DNA of 64,000 bases from Zhouia spongiae (GTDB lineage Bacteria; Bacteroidota; Bacteroidia; Flavobacteriales; Flavobacteriaceae), in the NCBI RefSeq assembly GCF_022760175.1, contig NZ_CP094326.1, positions 1,054,001 through 1,118,000 on the forward strand, in the 5' to 3' direction. Shown in pieces: positions 28,367-36,943 of the stretch. Positions within the stretch are counted from its first letter, which is position 1. Each line of letters opens with the position of its first letter. Below the pieces are notes generated by a model. The model had not been told where the DNA came from and did not search any database. It saw only the letters and a program-made list of their open reading frames with translations. The position numbers were made by a program, and so were the translations under genes.

Positions 28367-29531
28367 TTTTAGATCTTTTCCTGTTGCTGTTGTTTCTTCG
28401 TCTTTTATTTTTCTTTTTGGCACGAACATTTTTCGGCTTATCGAAACGCGTAAGGCTATCCTGTCCGACCACGTTTTCATAAGAAGCATCTTTATTATCG
28501 TCTTCCAGCAATTCAGCTGCATACTCTTCCAGGCTTGCCACAGGCTTCCTCTTCTTACTCAACTCTATAATTTCGTTGACCTGCTGGACGGTTAGCTTAT
28601 GCCAGGCTGCCGGTTCATCGAGATAACAGAACCACATCAGGCCTTTAAAAATATCTATTTTCTGACATGCCGCAAGACCTTTCTGGGTTTTGATCCTCAC
28701 ATCCTGATCAGGAAAGTCTTTCAACGCATCCAGATAGGCGTCCAGTTCATAGTTTAAACAACACTTCAGTTTACCGCACTGACCTGCCAGTTTCTGAGGG
28801 TTTAGCGATAACTGCTGATATCGGGCAGAGGCCGTATTTACCGACCTGAAGTCTGTTAGCCAGGTTGAGCAGCAAAGTTCGCGCCCACAAGACCCTATCC
28901 CTCCGAGGCGTGCGGCTTCTTGTCGGTATCCGATCTGACGCATTTCGATCCTGATACCAAATTCACGTGCCATGTCTTTGATGAGTTGACGGAAATCAAC
29001 CCTGTCTTCGGCTGTATAATAAAATGTGGCTTTAGATCCGTCGCCCTGAAACTCTACATCAGAAAGCTTCATCTGAAGCCCTAAGGCCAAAGCAAGTTCC
29101 CGGGATTTTTTTTGAACTTCCGGTTCTTTATCCCTGGCTTCATGCCAGATATTAATATCTTTTTGTGAGGCTTTGCGATAAACTTTAGGCAACACCTCAC
29201 CCCCCCAATCTACCTTCTTTTTCTTCATCTGGACCTTAACCAGTTCTCCGGTAAGGGTAACGATCCCTACATCGTGACCCGGGGCGGCCTCGGTAGCCAC
29301 CACATCTCCAATAGATAAAGTGAGATTTTCAGGATTTCTGAAGTATTCTTTCCTGCTATTTTTAAATCTGACCTCTACACAGTCAAATCGTTCTTCGCCT
29401 GCCGGGAGCGCCATATTAGACAACCAGTCAAAAACAGTAAGCTTATTGCAACCATCATTTCCACACGTTCCATTATTCTTACATCCACGTGGCAGCCCAT
29501 CCTTACCGGTGGCACAACTGCTACAACCCAT
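28359..29531 (-). CDS. ricT: PSP1-domain protein RicT (YaaT)
   Basis: A 390-residue protein of the PSP1 C-terminal conserved family. In Bacillus, RicT works with RicA/RicF as a Fe-S-containing complex in RNA maturation. Visible features are a Cys-rich N-terminus (GCSSCATG ... CKNNGTCGNDGC), the core GSCGRELCCSTWL and QCGKLKCCLNYE, and a basic, Asn/Arg-rich C-terminal tail. That tail is an extension typical of Bacteroidota members. It heads the ricT-gldH-PBP1a-pncA run. Confidence 0.92.
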   Translation of the reverse strand: MGCSSCATGKDGLPRGCKNNGTCGNDGCNKLTVFDWLSNMALPAGEERFDCVEVRFKNSRKEYFRNPENLTLSIGDVVATEAAPGHDVGIVTLTGELVKVQMKKKKVDWGGEVLPKVYRKASQKDINIWHEARDKEPEVQKKSRELALALGLQMKLSDVEFQGDGSKATFYYTAEDRVDFRQLIKDMAREFGIRIEMRQIGYRQEAARLGGIGSCGRELCCSTWLTDFRSVNTASARYQQLSLNPQKLAGQCGKLKCCLNYELDAYLDALKDFPDQDVRIKTQKGLAACQKIDIFKGLMWFCYLDEPAAWHKLTVQQVNEIIELSKKRKPVASLEEYAAELLEDDNKDASYENVVGQDSLTRFDKPKNVRAKKKNKRRRNNSNRKRSKNG

Positions 29532-29642
29532 AATTTTATATCGTTGATCTGCTAATCCCCAGTAAATGAGTGCTAACAGAGTAGGTTCATAATTAATTAC
29601 TCAATGTTGTAAAGATACAATTAATTATAACTGAAGCAAAAA

Positions 29643-30689
29643 CTAGCTTTCAGCTACATTCTTCTTAAATCTAAGTGCCTCTGAGCGGCCTTTTTTAAAG
29701 ATTGCATTGCTTTTATACTGCCCTTTACGCAGCTTTTTTTGTGCTTCGTAAGGAAGAGCTACAATCTCTTTACAGCTTTCTGAACAACAACTATCCATTT
29801 GAGAAGCACATTCCTCACATTGAATAAACAAAAGATGACATGCCTCATTAGCACAGTTGACATGTGTATCACATGGTTTTCCGCACTGATGACACTGGGC
29901 AATTACATCTGTTGAAATTTGCTCGGACCTGCGCTCGTCGAAAACAAAATTCTTTCCTATAAATTTATTTTCAAGTCCTTTTTCATTCACCTGCCGGACA
30001 TAATTGATGATCCCTCCTTCTAACTGGTACACATCCTTAAAACCTTTGTGCTTAAAATATGCGCTGGCCTTTTCACAACGAATACCCCCGGTACAATACA
30101 TCACGAGTTTTTTATCTTCTTTATGCTCACCCAGATCTTCTTCAATGATCGGTAATGAATCACGAAAAGTATCCACATCAGGGGTCACTGCATTTTTAAA
30201 ATGTCCTATCTCACTCTCATAATGATTCCTCATGTCGACCAAAACCGTATCTGGGTCTTCTATAAGTTCATTGAATTTTTCAGCATTTACATGTGTACCA
30301 ATAGCCGTCACATCAAAAGTGTTGTCATTAAGTCCGTCTGCTACTATTTTTTTACGGACTTTCACCTTCAACTTTAAAAACGAGAAGTTATCTTGTTCAA
30401 CAGCAATGTTCAGACGAACGTTTTCAAGAAATGAAATAGAATCTAAATGATTTTTAAACGCTTTAAAATGATCTGCCGGAACCGACAACTGAGCATTTAT
30501 ACCTTCGTTAGCCACATATATTCTACCCAAAACATCCAACTCATTCCACGTAATAAATAAATGGTTTCTAAAAATTTCAGGATTTCCAATGTTGGCGTAC
30601 TTATAGAAAGAGATTGTTAAACGGTCTTTTCCCGCTTCTTCAATTAATGCAGCTCTTTCTTCAGCACTTAAATTATTGTACAGTTGCAT
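29643..30689 (-). CDS. trhO: tRNA uridine(34) hydroxylase TrhO (rhodanese family)
   Basis: A 348-residue YceA-type protein with an N-terminal UPF0176 domain, a rhodanese domain with active-site C199 in YCTGGIRCEKA, and a Cys-rich C-terminal region (CHQCGKPCDTHVNCANEACHLLFIQCEEC). TrhO uses O2 to make 5-hydroxyuridine at tRNA position 34, according to work on E. coli YceA. It is the third gene after the U32-peptidase and ferredoxin genes, 33 bases from the latter. Confidence 0.93.
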   Translation of the reverse strand: MQLYNNLSAEERAALIEEAGKDRLTISFYKYANIGNPEIFRNHLFITWNELDVLGRIYVANEGINAQLSVPADHFKAFKNHLDSISFLENVRLNIAVEQDNFSFLKLKVKVRKKIVADGLNDNTFDVTAIGTHVNAEKFNELIEDPDTVLVDMRNHYESEIGHFKNAVTPDVDTFRDSLPIIEEDLGEHKEDKKLVMYCTGGIRCEKASAYFKHKGFKDVYQLEGGIINYVRQVNEKGLENKFIGKNFVFDERRSEQISTDVIAQCHQCGKPCDTHVNCANEACHLLFIQCEECASQMDSCCSESCKEIVALPYEAQKKLRKGQYKSNAIFKKGRSEALRFKKNVAES

Positions 30690-30722
30690 GCTATACTATT
30701 TTTAAGTTAAAAGAATCGTTTT

Positions 30723-30953
30723 CTATATTTTCTTGGTAGAAATGATTTTAACAGGACAGGCTTTTTGAGCTTCAACACATTCTTCAAAGATACTGTCATC
30801 ATGCGATTTTAAGGTAAAAAACCCTTTTTTGTCTGTTGAATGCAATAAAACAGATTTACCATCCTTTTTTGACATCTGAAATTGCCCGGGTGCCATTTCC
30901 ACACAATAATTACACCCTATACATTTTGCCCTTTGCAGCGTTACAACTACCAT
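30723..30953 (-). CDS. 4Fe-4S ferredoxin
   Basis: A 76-residue single-cluster ferredoxin. The ligands are in KCIGCNYCVEMAP (C11, C14, C17) and a distal Cys in EAQKACPVKII; the remaining Cys in EECVEAQ is probably not a ligand. It overlaps the U32-peptidase gene by 1 base and precedes trhO, so it may supply electrons or clusters to that cluster's tRNA hydroxylation chemistry (inference). Confidence 0.9.
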   Translation of the reverse strand: MVVVTLQRAKCIGCNYCVEMAPGQFQMSKKDGKSVLLHSTDKKGFFTLKSHDDSIFEECVEAQKACPVKIISTKKI

Positions 30954-32194
30954 CAGGCCTGAACTATTTTATACAACTTATCAGATAACCGGACTCTGAA
31001 CTTCGTTGGGAAAGTACAGGAATCTCCTTTTTTAGCTACATCCAGTTTTGCATCGTTCACCATCATTTCAGTTAACTCAAATTCTTCCACCCCTGTCGTA
31101 GGCCCGGTAATTAAAAGCTTATCACCGATTTTAATGTCATAAGCCTCAATTTTAAACTCAGCCACACATGCCTTTGGGAAATAATGCATCCCTTTACCTA
31201 CATAAACTTTCTTCTGTGTTGCCTGAGATCCGGGTCCGTCGCTCCACTCTCCAAGCTTCTGCCCAAGGTAATAACCACTCCAAAAACCGCGATTATACAC
31301 TTTTTCCAAAGACTCCATCCACCCGGCAACCTTTTCACTATTGTAAGTCCCTTCATAATAAGCATCAATAGCCTCGCGATAGGTTCTAATAACGGTTGCC
31401 ACATATTCAGGTGCCCTGCCCCGGCCTTCAATTTTCAATACCTTTGCCCCGGCGTCGATTACCTGATCTAAAAAATCAAGCGTACAAAGATCTTTTGGCG
31501 ACATCATATATTCATTATCGATCTCTATCTCAAATCCACTTTCCTGATCAATAACCGTGTATTTCTTTCTACAATTCTGCTTACATGCCCCTCTGTTCGC
31601 AGATGAATTATGAGAATGCAAACTCAGATAACATTTTCCTGATACGGCCATACACAACGCTCCGTGACCAAATATTTCAATTTCAACCAAATTACCCGAC
31701 GGCCCTTTGATCTGTTCTTTTTCTATTTGTTCTGTAATTTTCCTGACCTGCCTCAGACTTAGCTCCCGGCTCATCACCATTGTATCGGCAAACATGGCAT
31801 AGAACCGAACCGTTTCAACGTTGGTGATATTAATCTGAGTCGAGATATGAACTTCCATCTCTATCTGCCGCGCATAAGCGATCACAGCCTGATCCATTGC
31901 TATTACAGCAGTAATTTCAGCTTCCTTTGCTGCATCCAACACGGTCTTTATAATAGAAAGGTCATGGTCATACACGATCGTATTTAACGTAAGATAGGTT
32001 CTCACCCCGTACTCCTTGCACCTTCGGGCTATTTCCGGTAAATCTTCCAGAGTAAAATTAATACTGGCCCTGGCCCTCATATTCAACTGCTCCACTCCAA
32101 AATCTTACTTATCAGCACCATTCACAATTGCTGCCTGCAACGATTCAAAGTTACCTGCGGGTGCCATAAGTTCTATCCTTCCAGAATCTGTCAT
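30953..32194 (-). pseudogene. U32-family peptidase/TrhP-like protein with an in-frame TAA at codon 30
   Basis: The U32 family includes TrhP, which makes 5-hydroxyuridine-34 in tRNA. The family core is intact downstream: EIFGHGALCMAVSGKCYLS and NRGACKQNCRKKY (cluster-binding Cys), and KIEGRGRAPEYVATVIRTYR. The frame starting at ATG 32194 encodes a proper N-terminus (IELMAPAGNFESLQAAIVNGAD). It then meets TAA at 32107-32105 and continues in frame as FGVEQLNMRARAS. The longest uninterrupted frame begins at a GTG (32095) that is really the V of the conserved FGVEQLN. Without the first 33 residues the barrel would lack its first strand. A real mutation or a base-call error are both possible. Confidence 0.8.
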
Positions 32195-32232
32195 TACACT
32201 GATTATTAAAATCTTACTTTCGTTTTGCGCGG

Positions 32233-32240
32233 CAAAGATA
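32233..32240 (-). promoter_or_regulatory. Promoter -7 element of the U32/ferredoxin/trhO cluster
   Basis: It reads TATCTTTG on the minus strand, an exact TAnnTTTG, 39 bases before the true ATG at 32194. This supports 32194, not the GTG at 32095, as the original start of the U32 gene. No well-placed TTG is evident. Confidence 0.5.
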
Positions 32241-32253
32241 ATCATTTAGAAAC

Positions 32254-32284
32254 AAAAAGCGCCTCATATACATGAAGCGCTTTT
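32254..32284. terminator. Terminator-like hairpin not assignable to a known gene
   Basis: AAAAAGCGC (32254-32262) pairs with GCGCTTTT (32277-32284), with two further pairs after one mismatch. It resembles the 105-138 terminator. It lies upstream of both divergent genes (the U32 gene and recA), so no annotated transcript would end here. Confidence 0.6.
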
Positions 32285-32607
32285 CACAACCGGCCTGTTA
32301 CTTTAAAAACCATCTTACCTAACCATCAAACATCTTAGCCTTAAGAGCAACCCGACCGGTTGACAATCTAATTCTTATAGTCGGGTTAATTACATATACC
32401 TAACACAACTTTAAACCTTGTTATAGTTAAATATTCCTTAAAATAAATCTCTTGACCAGCTACTAATAAAGATAAGAAATTCTATGTTTAAAAACATTGA
32501 AAAACATGTTAATGTTTATACTTTACCAACAACATCACTCACTGACAATGAAATGTTCATTTATTGTACTGCCGGCTTAAACATGTATAATTTCAGGGGG
32601 TGTATTT

Positions 32608-32639
32608 TACCGATAAATAGGATTAAATATTCATCGGTA
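32608..32639. promoter_or_regulatory. Inverted repeat at the recA promoter zone, possible operator
   Basis: TACCGAT (32608-32614) and ATCGGTA (32633-32639) form a perfect 7-bp inverted repeat with an 18-base AT-rich spacer. A near-consensus -7 element TATTTTAG lies at 32654-32661, so the right arm would cover the -33 region. No protein is assigned. Confidence 0.35.
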
Positions 32640-32693
32640 TAAAAAGAAAATAGTATTTTAGCACGATTCATTAATTCACAGAAAAACACAATC

Positions 32694-33701
32694 ATGGGTT
32701 CAGATAAAGAAGCAAAATTAAAAGCGCTCAAGCTTACGTTAGACAAGCTGGATAAGGCATATGGGAAGGGTGCTGTAATGAAGTTAGGAGATAGTGCTGT
32801 TGAAGAGGTAGAAGCCATCCCAACAGGATCATTGGCGCTAGATATTGCATTAGGGGTCGGCGGTTATCCCAGAGGAAGGGTTATCGAGATATTTGGTCCG
32901 GAATCTTCCGGTAAAACAACCTTGACACTACACGCCATTGCAGAGGCACAAAAAGCTGGTGGAATTGCCGCTTTCATTGATGCTGAACATGCATTCGACA
33001 GGTTTTATGCCGAAAAGCTGGGAGTAGATATTGATAACCTTATCATATCTCAACCCGATCATGGTGAGCAGGCCCTGGAAATTGCCGATAACCTGATTCG
33101 CTCGGGAGCCATCGATATTGTAATTATCGATTCGGTTGCAGCATTGACACCAAAAAGCGAAATAGAAGGGGAAATGGGAGACTCTAAAATGGGACTACAC
33201 GCCAGGTTAATGTCTCAGGCTCTCAGAAAACTCACTTCAACGATCAGCAAAACCAAATGTACCGTAATCTTTATTAATCAGCTGCGTGAAAAAATAGGGG
33301 TCATGTTTGGAAATCCGGAAACCACCACCGGGGGTAACGCACTGAAGTTCTACGCCTCAGTTCGATTAGATATCAGGCGTTCTACGCAAATAAAAAGTGC
33401 CGATGGCGATGCGGCAGGACATAAAACACGTGTGAAAGTAGTTAAAAACAAGGTGGCTCCGCCATTTAGATCTGCCGAATTCGACATTATGTTCGGGGAA
33501 GGAATTTCGAGAGTTGGCGAAATTCTCGACATGGGAGTTGAATATGAGATCGTTAAAAAGAGTGGCTCTTGGTTTAGTTACGGAGACACAAAACTAGGTC
33601 AGGGCAGAGACGCAGTAAAGACCCTGCTACAAGACAATCCGGAACTAATGGAAGAACTGGAAGAAAAAATACGAGAAGCTTTAAAAGCCCTTCAAAATTA
33701 A
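32694..33701 (+). CDS. recA: Recombinase RecA
   Basis: A 335-residue RecA, the ATP-dependent strand-exchange protein of homologous recombination. Walker A GPESSGKT is at 68-75. Also visible are EHAFD (the catalytic Glu region), [22 protein letters not shown], the L2-loop region [21 protein letters not shown], and the C-terminal acidic/basic tail. The length is normal for Bacteroidota. It is a single gene ending at a strong terminator. Confidence 0.98.
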   Translation: MGSDKEAKLKALKLTLDKLDKAYGKGAVMKLGDSAVEEVEAIPTGSLALDIALGVGGYPRGRVIEIFGPESSGKTTLTLHAIAEAQKAGGIAAFIDAEHAFDRFYAEKLGVDIDNLIISQPDHGEQALEIADNLIRSGAIDIVIIDSVAALTPKSEIEGEMGDSKMGLHARLMSQALRKLTSTISKTKCTVIFINQLREKIGVMFGNPETTTGGNALKFYASVRLDIRRSTQIKSADGDAAGHKTRVKVVKNKVAPPFRSAEFDIMFGEGISRVGEILDMGVEYEIVKKSGSWFSYGDTKLGQGRDAVKTLLQDNPELMEELEEKIREALKALQN

Positions 33702-33702
33702 A

Positions 33703-33727
33703 GTCCCGATCACTTCGGGATTTTTTT
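33703..33727 (+). terminator. Rho-independent terminator of recA
   Basis: TCCCGA (33704-33709) pairs with TCGGGA (33715-33720) around a 5-base loop and is followed by seven T residues. It starts 2 bases after the recA stop. Confidence 0.9.
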
Positions 33728-33805
33728 ATACCCTAACGCAACCTTTTTCCCTCCCCTTCATCTTAAAAGAAAAAACATTTATCAAAAAGCAGTTTTATTA
33801 AAAAG

Positions 33806-34243
33806 ATGAAAAAGATTAAATTTTTGGTTGTTGCATTAACGTCTTTGGTTTTAACTTCGTGTTCACTGGATGATGATGAATCGAACTTTCACTTTGAAGC
33901 TATGTCAATTACTGAAATTGACCTGCCGGAAAGTTTTGTCTATGGTGAAAAATATGAATTCAAAATCACTTATGAAAAACCATCGTCATGCTATCAATTT
34001 CTAACGTACGATTACGTACACAGCGGAAATCTGGAAAGAACTATAACGGCTGTTGCTTCGGTTTACGACGACAGATCCTGTACCGAACAGGTTTCTTATG
34101 AGACAACGGTATTGCCGTTTGAAGTCAGGTACAAAGGAACCTATACGTTTAGGTTTTGGACAGGAATAAATGATGAAACCGAAGAAGACGAGTATATTAT
34201 AGTGGAAGTTCCTGTTGAGGAAGACTCCACGGCAGAACTTTAA
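33806..34243 (+). CDS. Hypothetical lipoprotein
   Basis: A 145-residue lipoprotein with lipidation Cys C19 (TSLVLTSC) followed by acidic residues (SLDDDES). The rest is beta-rich with a Cys pair (SSCYQF and RSCTEQ) that could form a disulfide, and an acidic C-terminus. I do not recognise a family. It lies 28 bases before the ECF sigma gene on the same strand and may be cotranscribed with it, which hints at an envelope-stress target or sensor (inference). Confidence 0.8.
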   Translation: MKKIKFLVVALTSLVLTSCSLDDDESNFHFEAMSITEIDLPESFVYGEKYEFKITYEKPSSCYQFLTYDYVHSGNLERTITAVASVYDDRSCTEQVSYETTVLPFEVRYKGTYTFRFWTGINDETEEDEYIIVEVPVEEDSTAEL

Positions 34244-34270
34244 ATAATAATATAATTAACACCTCAATAC

Positions 34271-34813
34271 TTGAGTTTAGAAGAACTCATAGACCGATGT
34301 AAACAAAGTGACCGGAAGGCACAGGAAGAACTTTACAGATTGTTTTGCAATAAGCTATATTCATTGTGCCTTAAATATTCGCGTAATGAAGCTCAGGCCC
34401 AAGACAATTTGCAGGATAGCTTTGTCACTATTTTTAACAAAATAGATCAATACAGTTTCAAAGGTTCTTTTGAAGGCTGGCTAAAACGAATAACCATTAA
34501 CACCTCGTTACAGAAGTACAGAAGTGAAGGTGTTTTCGATATTGTAAGTGAGGTAGCAGAAGAAGACGGCACGGTAGAGATTGAAGACAACGATATTAGC
34601 CTTGATTATTTACTGGCTATTATCCAGGAACTTCCGGATCGTTACCGCATTACGTTTAACTTGTATGTACTCGACGGTTATTCTCATAAGGAAATTGCCG
34701 GGATGCTGAATATAACCGAGGGTACCTCTAAGTCGAATTTAGCCAGGGCACGTGCCAACCTTAAAGAGAGAATAGAACAGGACCATTTAAAAAAAAAGGT
34801 GAATTCAATATAA
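34271..34813 (+). CDS. ECF-type RNA polymerase sigma factor
   Basis: A 180-residue sigma-70 family protein. Region 2 spans about residues 13-75 (AQEELYRLFCNKLYSLC ... DNLQDSFVTIFNKI ... FEGWLKRITINTSL). Region 4 spans about 115-165 (LPDRYRITFNLYVLDGYSHKEIAGMLNITEGTSKSNLARAR). No ATG exists between the upstream in-frame TAA (34253) and the conserved start, so TTG at 34271 is the likely initiation codon. The next gene, 3 bases downstream, is its probable anti-sigma partner. Confidence 0.93.
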   Translation: MSLEELIDRCKQSDRKAQEELYRLFCNKLYSLCLKYSRNEAQAQDNLQDSFVTIFNKIDQYSFKGSFEGWLKRITINTSLQKYRSEGVFDIVSEVAEEDGTVEIEDNDISLDYLLAIIQELPDRYRITFNLYVLDGYSHKEIAGMLNITEGTSKSNLARARANLKERIEQDHLKKKVNSI

Positions 34814-34816
34814 AGA

Positions 34817-36244
34817 ATGAGCAATAAAAGAAATATAGATCGACTGTTTCAGGAAAAGTTTAAAGACTTTGAGGCTTCGCCTTCGAAAGATCTGTGGAAA
34901 GACATTGAAGCTCAGCTGGACAACAAGAAAAAAGACCGGAAGGTGATTCCTTTTTGGTGGAAACTTGGTGGTATCGCTGCCGGCCTGGCTCTCTTAATTA
35001 CAATAGGCTACACTGTCAGACAAACAGATTCTTCTGCGAACCCTGTTGAGGTGACTGATACCGAGAACAAAGCTTCCGATTCCTTTGTAAACGGTTCCGA
35101 AAACACCGAAGGTGCTATCGTAAATACAAATAACGACAGCTTGATAGATAACGTTAACCCGGCCGACAAAACAGAGGCCCGCACCCCTGTTCATGACAGC
35201 AATACAACAAATTCTTCTATCTCTAAACCTTATAAAAAGGAACAGGAAGAAGCCTATGCCATACGTCAGGACAAAGAGAACCACATCACCAACAATACAA
35301 AAGAGGGTATAGCCGCAACCCAAACACAGTCAAACGATGTGCTCCAGAATAAAAAAACAGGGAGGAACATAAATAAAGAAGATTCCAAAACGTTAAAGAA
35401 CCCTTTAAACAAACCAGAGGAACAAAAAGAAGTTGTTGCCGTAAATGATACCAATGATGGGAAAATGTCAATTTTTGATGCTATTGAAAAAGAAAAAGAA
35501 GTAGTTGCCAATCAAGGTCGAAAAAACAAATGGAGCTTGAATCCAACAATAGCTCCTGTATATTACAATTCGTTTTCCGGCAACTCCCCGATACATTCTC
35601 AATTTGACGGCAACAACAAATCGGGGAATATTAACATGAGTTACGGACTAAATATAGCTTATCAGATCAATGATAAGTTATCTATCCGGTCGGGCCTCAA
35701 TAAGGTAGACATGGGCTACAATACTAACAATGTTGAGTTTTCTCCGGCCAGTTTTAATGCAGAAGTTATCACAAACATTGCTTTTGCCAATGAATCGACA
35801 AGACTCAATGTTAGTAACGATCTTAATAAAAGTATGATTTCCACGGCTCTGGAAACGCCTTTAAAAACCAATGCCGTTTACGACGGATCCATGAATCAGC
35901 AATTTGGTTACATCGAAGTTCCTTTGGAATTAAAATACAGGGTGTTGGATAAAAAACTGGGTGTAAACCTGATAGGAGGGGTAAGCTCTTTATTTTTAAC
36001 CGACAACAACATATCCCTTGAAGGTACAGATGGATTAAGAACCAAAATGGGAGAAGCAGTCAATCTTAACAGCACTAATTTCAGCACCAATTTTGGCATA
36101 GGTTTTGATTATAAATTTTCGAACAGGTTCCTGATTAATATGGAACCTATGTTCAAATATCAATTGAATACATTTTCTAGTGGAAATAACGGCTTTAAGC
36201 CTTACACACTAGGTGTTTATACAGGTTTTAGTTTTAGGTTTTAG
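34817..36244 (+). CDS. Membrane-anchored anti-sigma-like protein with C-terminal outer-membrane beta-barrel-like domain
   Basis: A 475-residue protein. The cytosolic N-terminus (MSNKRNIDRLFQEKFKDFEASPSKDLWKDIEAQL) looks like a flavobacterial anti-sigma segment. It is followed by one membrane helix (about 46-66, FWWKLGGIAAGLALLITIGYT) and a long Asn/Thr/Lys-rich linker (about 70-235). The C-terminal part (about 240-475) has alternating-strand character ending in FSFRF, as in beta-barrel proteins. The pairing with the ECF sigma gene supports an anti-sigma role. How one chain could span both membranes is unclear. Confidence 0.8.
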   Translation: MSNKRNIDRLFQEKFKDFEASPSKDLWKDIEAQLDNKKKDRKVIPFWWKLGGIAAGLALLITIGYTVRQTDSSANPVEVTDTENKASDSFVNGSENTEGAIVNTNNDSLIDNVNPADKTEARTPVHDSNTTNSSISKPYKKEQEEAYAIRQDKENHITNNTKEGIAATQTQSNDVLQNKKTGRNINKEDSKTLKNPLNKPEEQKEVVAVNDTNDGKMSIFDAIEKEKEVVANQGRKNKWSLNPTIAPVYYNSFSGNSPIHSQFDGNNKSGNINMSYGLNIAYQINDKLSIRSGLNKVDMGYNTNNVEFSPASFNAEVITNIAFANESTRLNVSNDLNKSMISTALETPLKTNAVYDGSMNQQFGYIEVPLELKYRVLDKKLGVNLIGGVSSLFLTDNNISLEGTDGLRTKMGEAVNLNSTNFSTNFGIGFDYKFSNRFLINMEPMFKYQLNTFSSGNNGFKPYTLGVYTGFSFRF

Positions 36245-36260
36245 TTGGTTAGGTTTTATT

Positions 36261-36318
36261 CATTGCTTTTCAAGCAATGGTATGCCGCAAAAAACGCCTC
36301 GTGGTTGGGGCGTTTTTT
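36261..36318. terminator. Tandem hairpins, the second a bidirectional terminator
   Basis: The first hairpin is CATTGCTT (36261-36268) with AAGCAATG (36272-36279), loop TTC. The second is AAAAAACGCC (36289-36298) with GGCGTTTTTT (36309-36318), with A and T runs on both sides. They separate the anti-sigma gene from convergent marC. Confidence 0.85.
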
Positions 36319-36334
36319 ACTTTTACCGGGACGA

Positions 36335-36943
36335 CTACAAATTAAAAAAACCTTTTAATCCGGACAGCATGCTTTGGGCTGCAAATGAAGCCAGGATCAA
36401 TCCCATCACTTTACTGATAACGGTTATTCCGTATTCTCCGATCCGTTCCTGAACAAACCGGGCCGCTAAAAGCAACAAACAGGTAATAGCCAGAACAACC
36501 ATTACCAATACTGAAGTCATTGCCTGCTGCTCTATCGAATACAGGTTGTTATCCGTCATCATTACCACCGCCATAATAGCACCGGGTGATGCTATAGAAG
36601 GTATGGCAATGGGGAACACAATTACATGTTTATAGTCTTTTATGGAGTGCTTTTCCCTTTCCGGCTTCCCCTCGCCAAAAATCATAGTCAACGCAAAAAG
36701 AAACAAGATAACTCCCCCGGAAACCTGAAAGGCATCTAACGAAATGGTCATTGCCTCCATGATAACCTGCCCTACTATGATAAAGAACAAAAGCACTCCT
36801 GCGGCAATAACAGTTCCTTTTACGGCTGTTTTCTTCTTTTCCCTCACGCTAAATTGCTTGGTAGCCTCTAAATAAACAGGCACAGAACCCAACGGGTCTA
36901 TTACCGCTATCAGAAAGAATATTGTTTTTAAAATATCAGGCAT
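36335..36943 (-). CDS. MarC family membrane protein (UPF0056)
   Basis: A 202-residue inner-membrane protein with six hydrophobic segments and the family N-terminus FFLIAVIDPLGSVPVYLEAT, plus a central AIPSIASPGAIMAVVMM. MarC proteins are of unknown function; the original antibiotic-resistance link was withdrawn. The open frame starts at a TTG (36946), but the ATG at 36943 overlaps the upstream gene's TGA by one base (TGATG), which favours translational coupling from that start. Confidence 0.9.
   Translation of the reverse strand: MPDILKTIFFLIAVIDPLGSVPVYLEATKQFSVREKKKTAVKGTVIAAGVLLFFIIVGQVIMEAMTISLDAFQVSGGVILFLFALTMIFGEGKPEREKHSIKDYKHVIVFPIAIPSIASPGAIMAVVMMTDNNLYSIEQQAMTSVLVMVVLAITCLLLLAARFVQERIGEYGITVISKVMGLILASFAAQSMLSGLKGFFNL

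Larger units (their letters stand above)
32241..32653. other. Structured gene-free stretch between the U32 gene and recA
   Basis: About 400 bases without a convincing gene. It contains a terminator-like hairpin at 32254-32284. Two alternative stems overlap: CAACCGG (32287-32293) with CCGGTTG (32356-32362), and AACCCGAC (32349-32356) with GTCGGGTT (32380-32387). There is also an AAACATT/AATGTTT repeat (32492-32517) and TACCGAT/ATCGGTA flanking the recA promoter zone. It could encode a small RNA; none is recognised. Confidence 0.55.

Noticed and set aside
30953-32095. Shorter U32-peptidase gene starting at GTG 32095
   Set aside because: The GTG is the conserved Val of FGVEQLN; homologous coding sequence and a promoter box lie upstream, so this start is an artefact of the internal stop.
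32105-32107. Recoding of the U32 stop codon (selenocysteine or pyrrolysine)
   Set aside because: The codon is TAA, not TGA or TAG, and the position is not a catalytic Cys site in the family.
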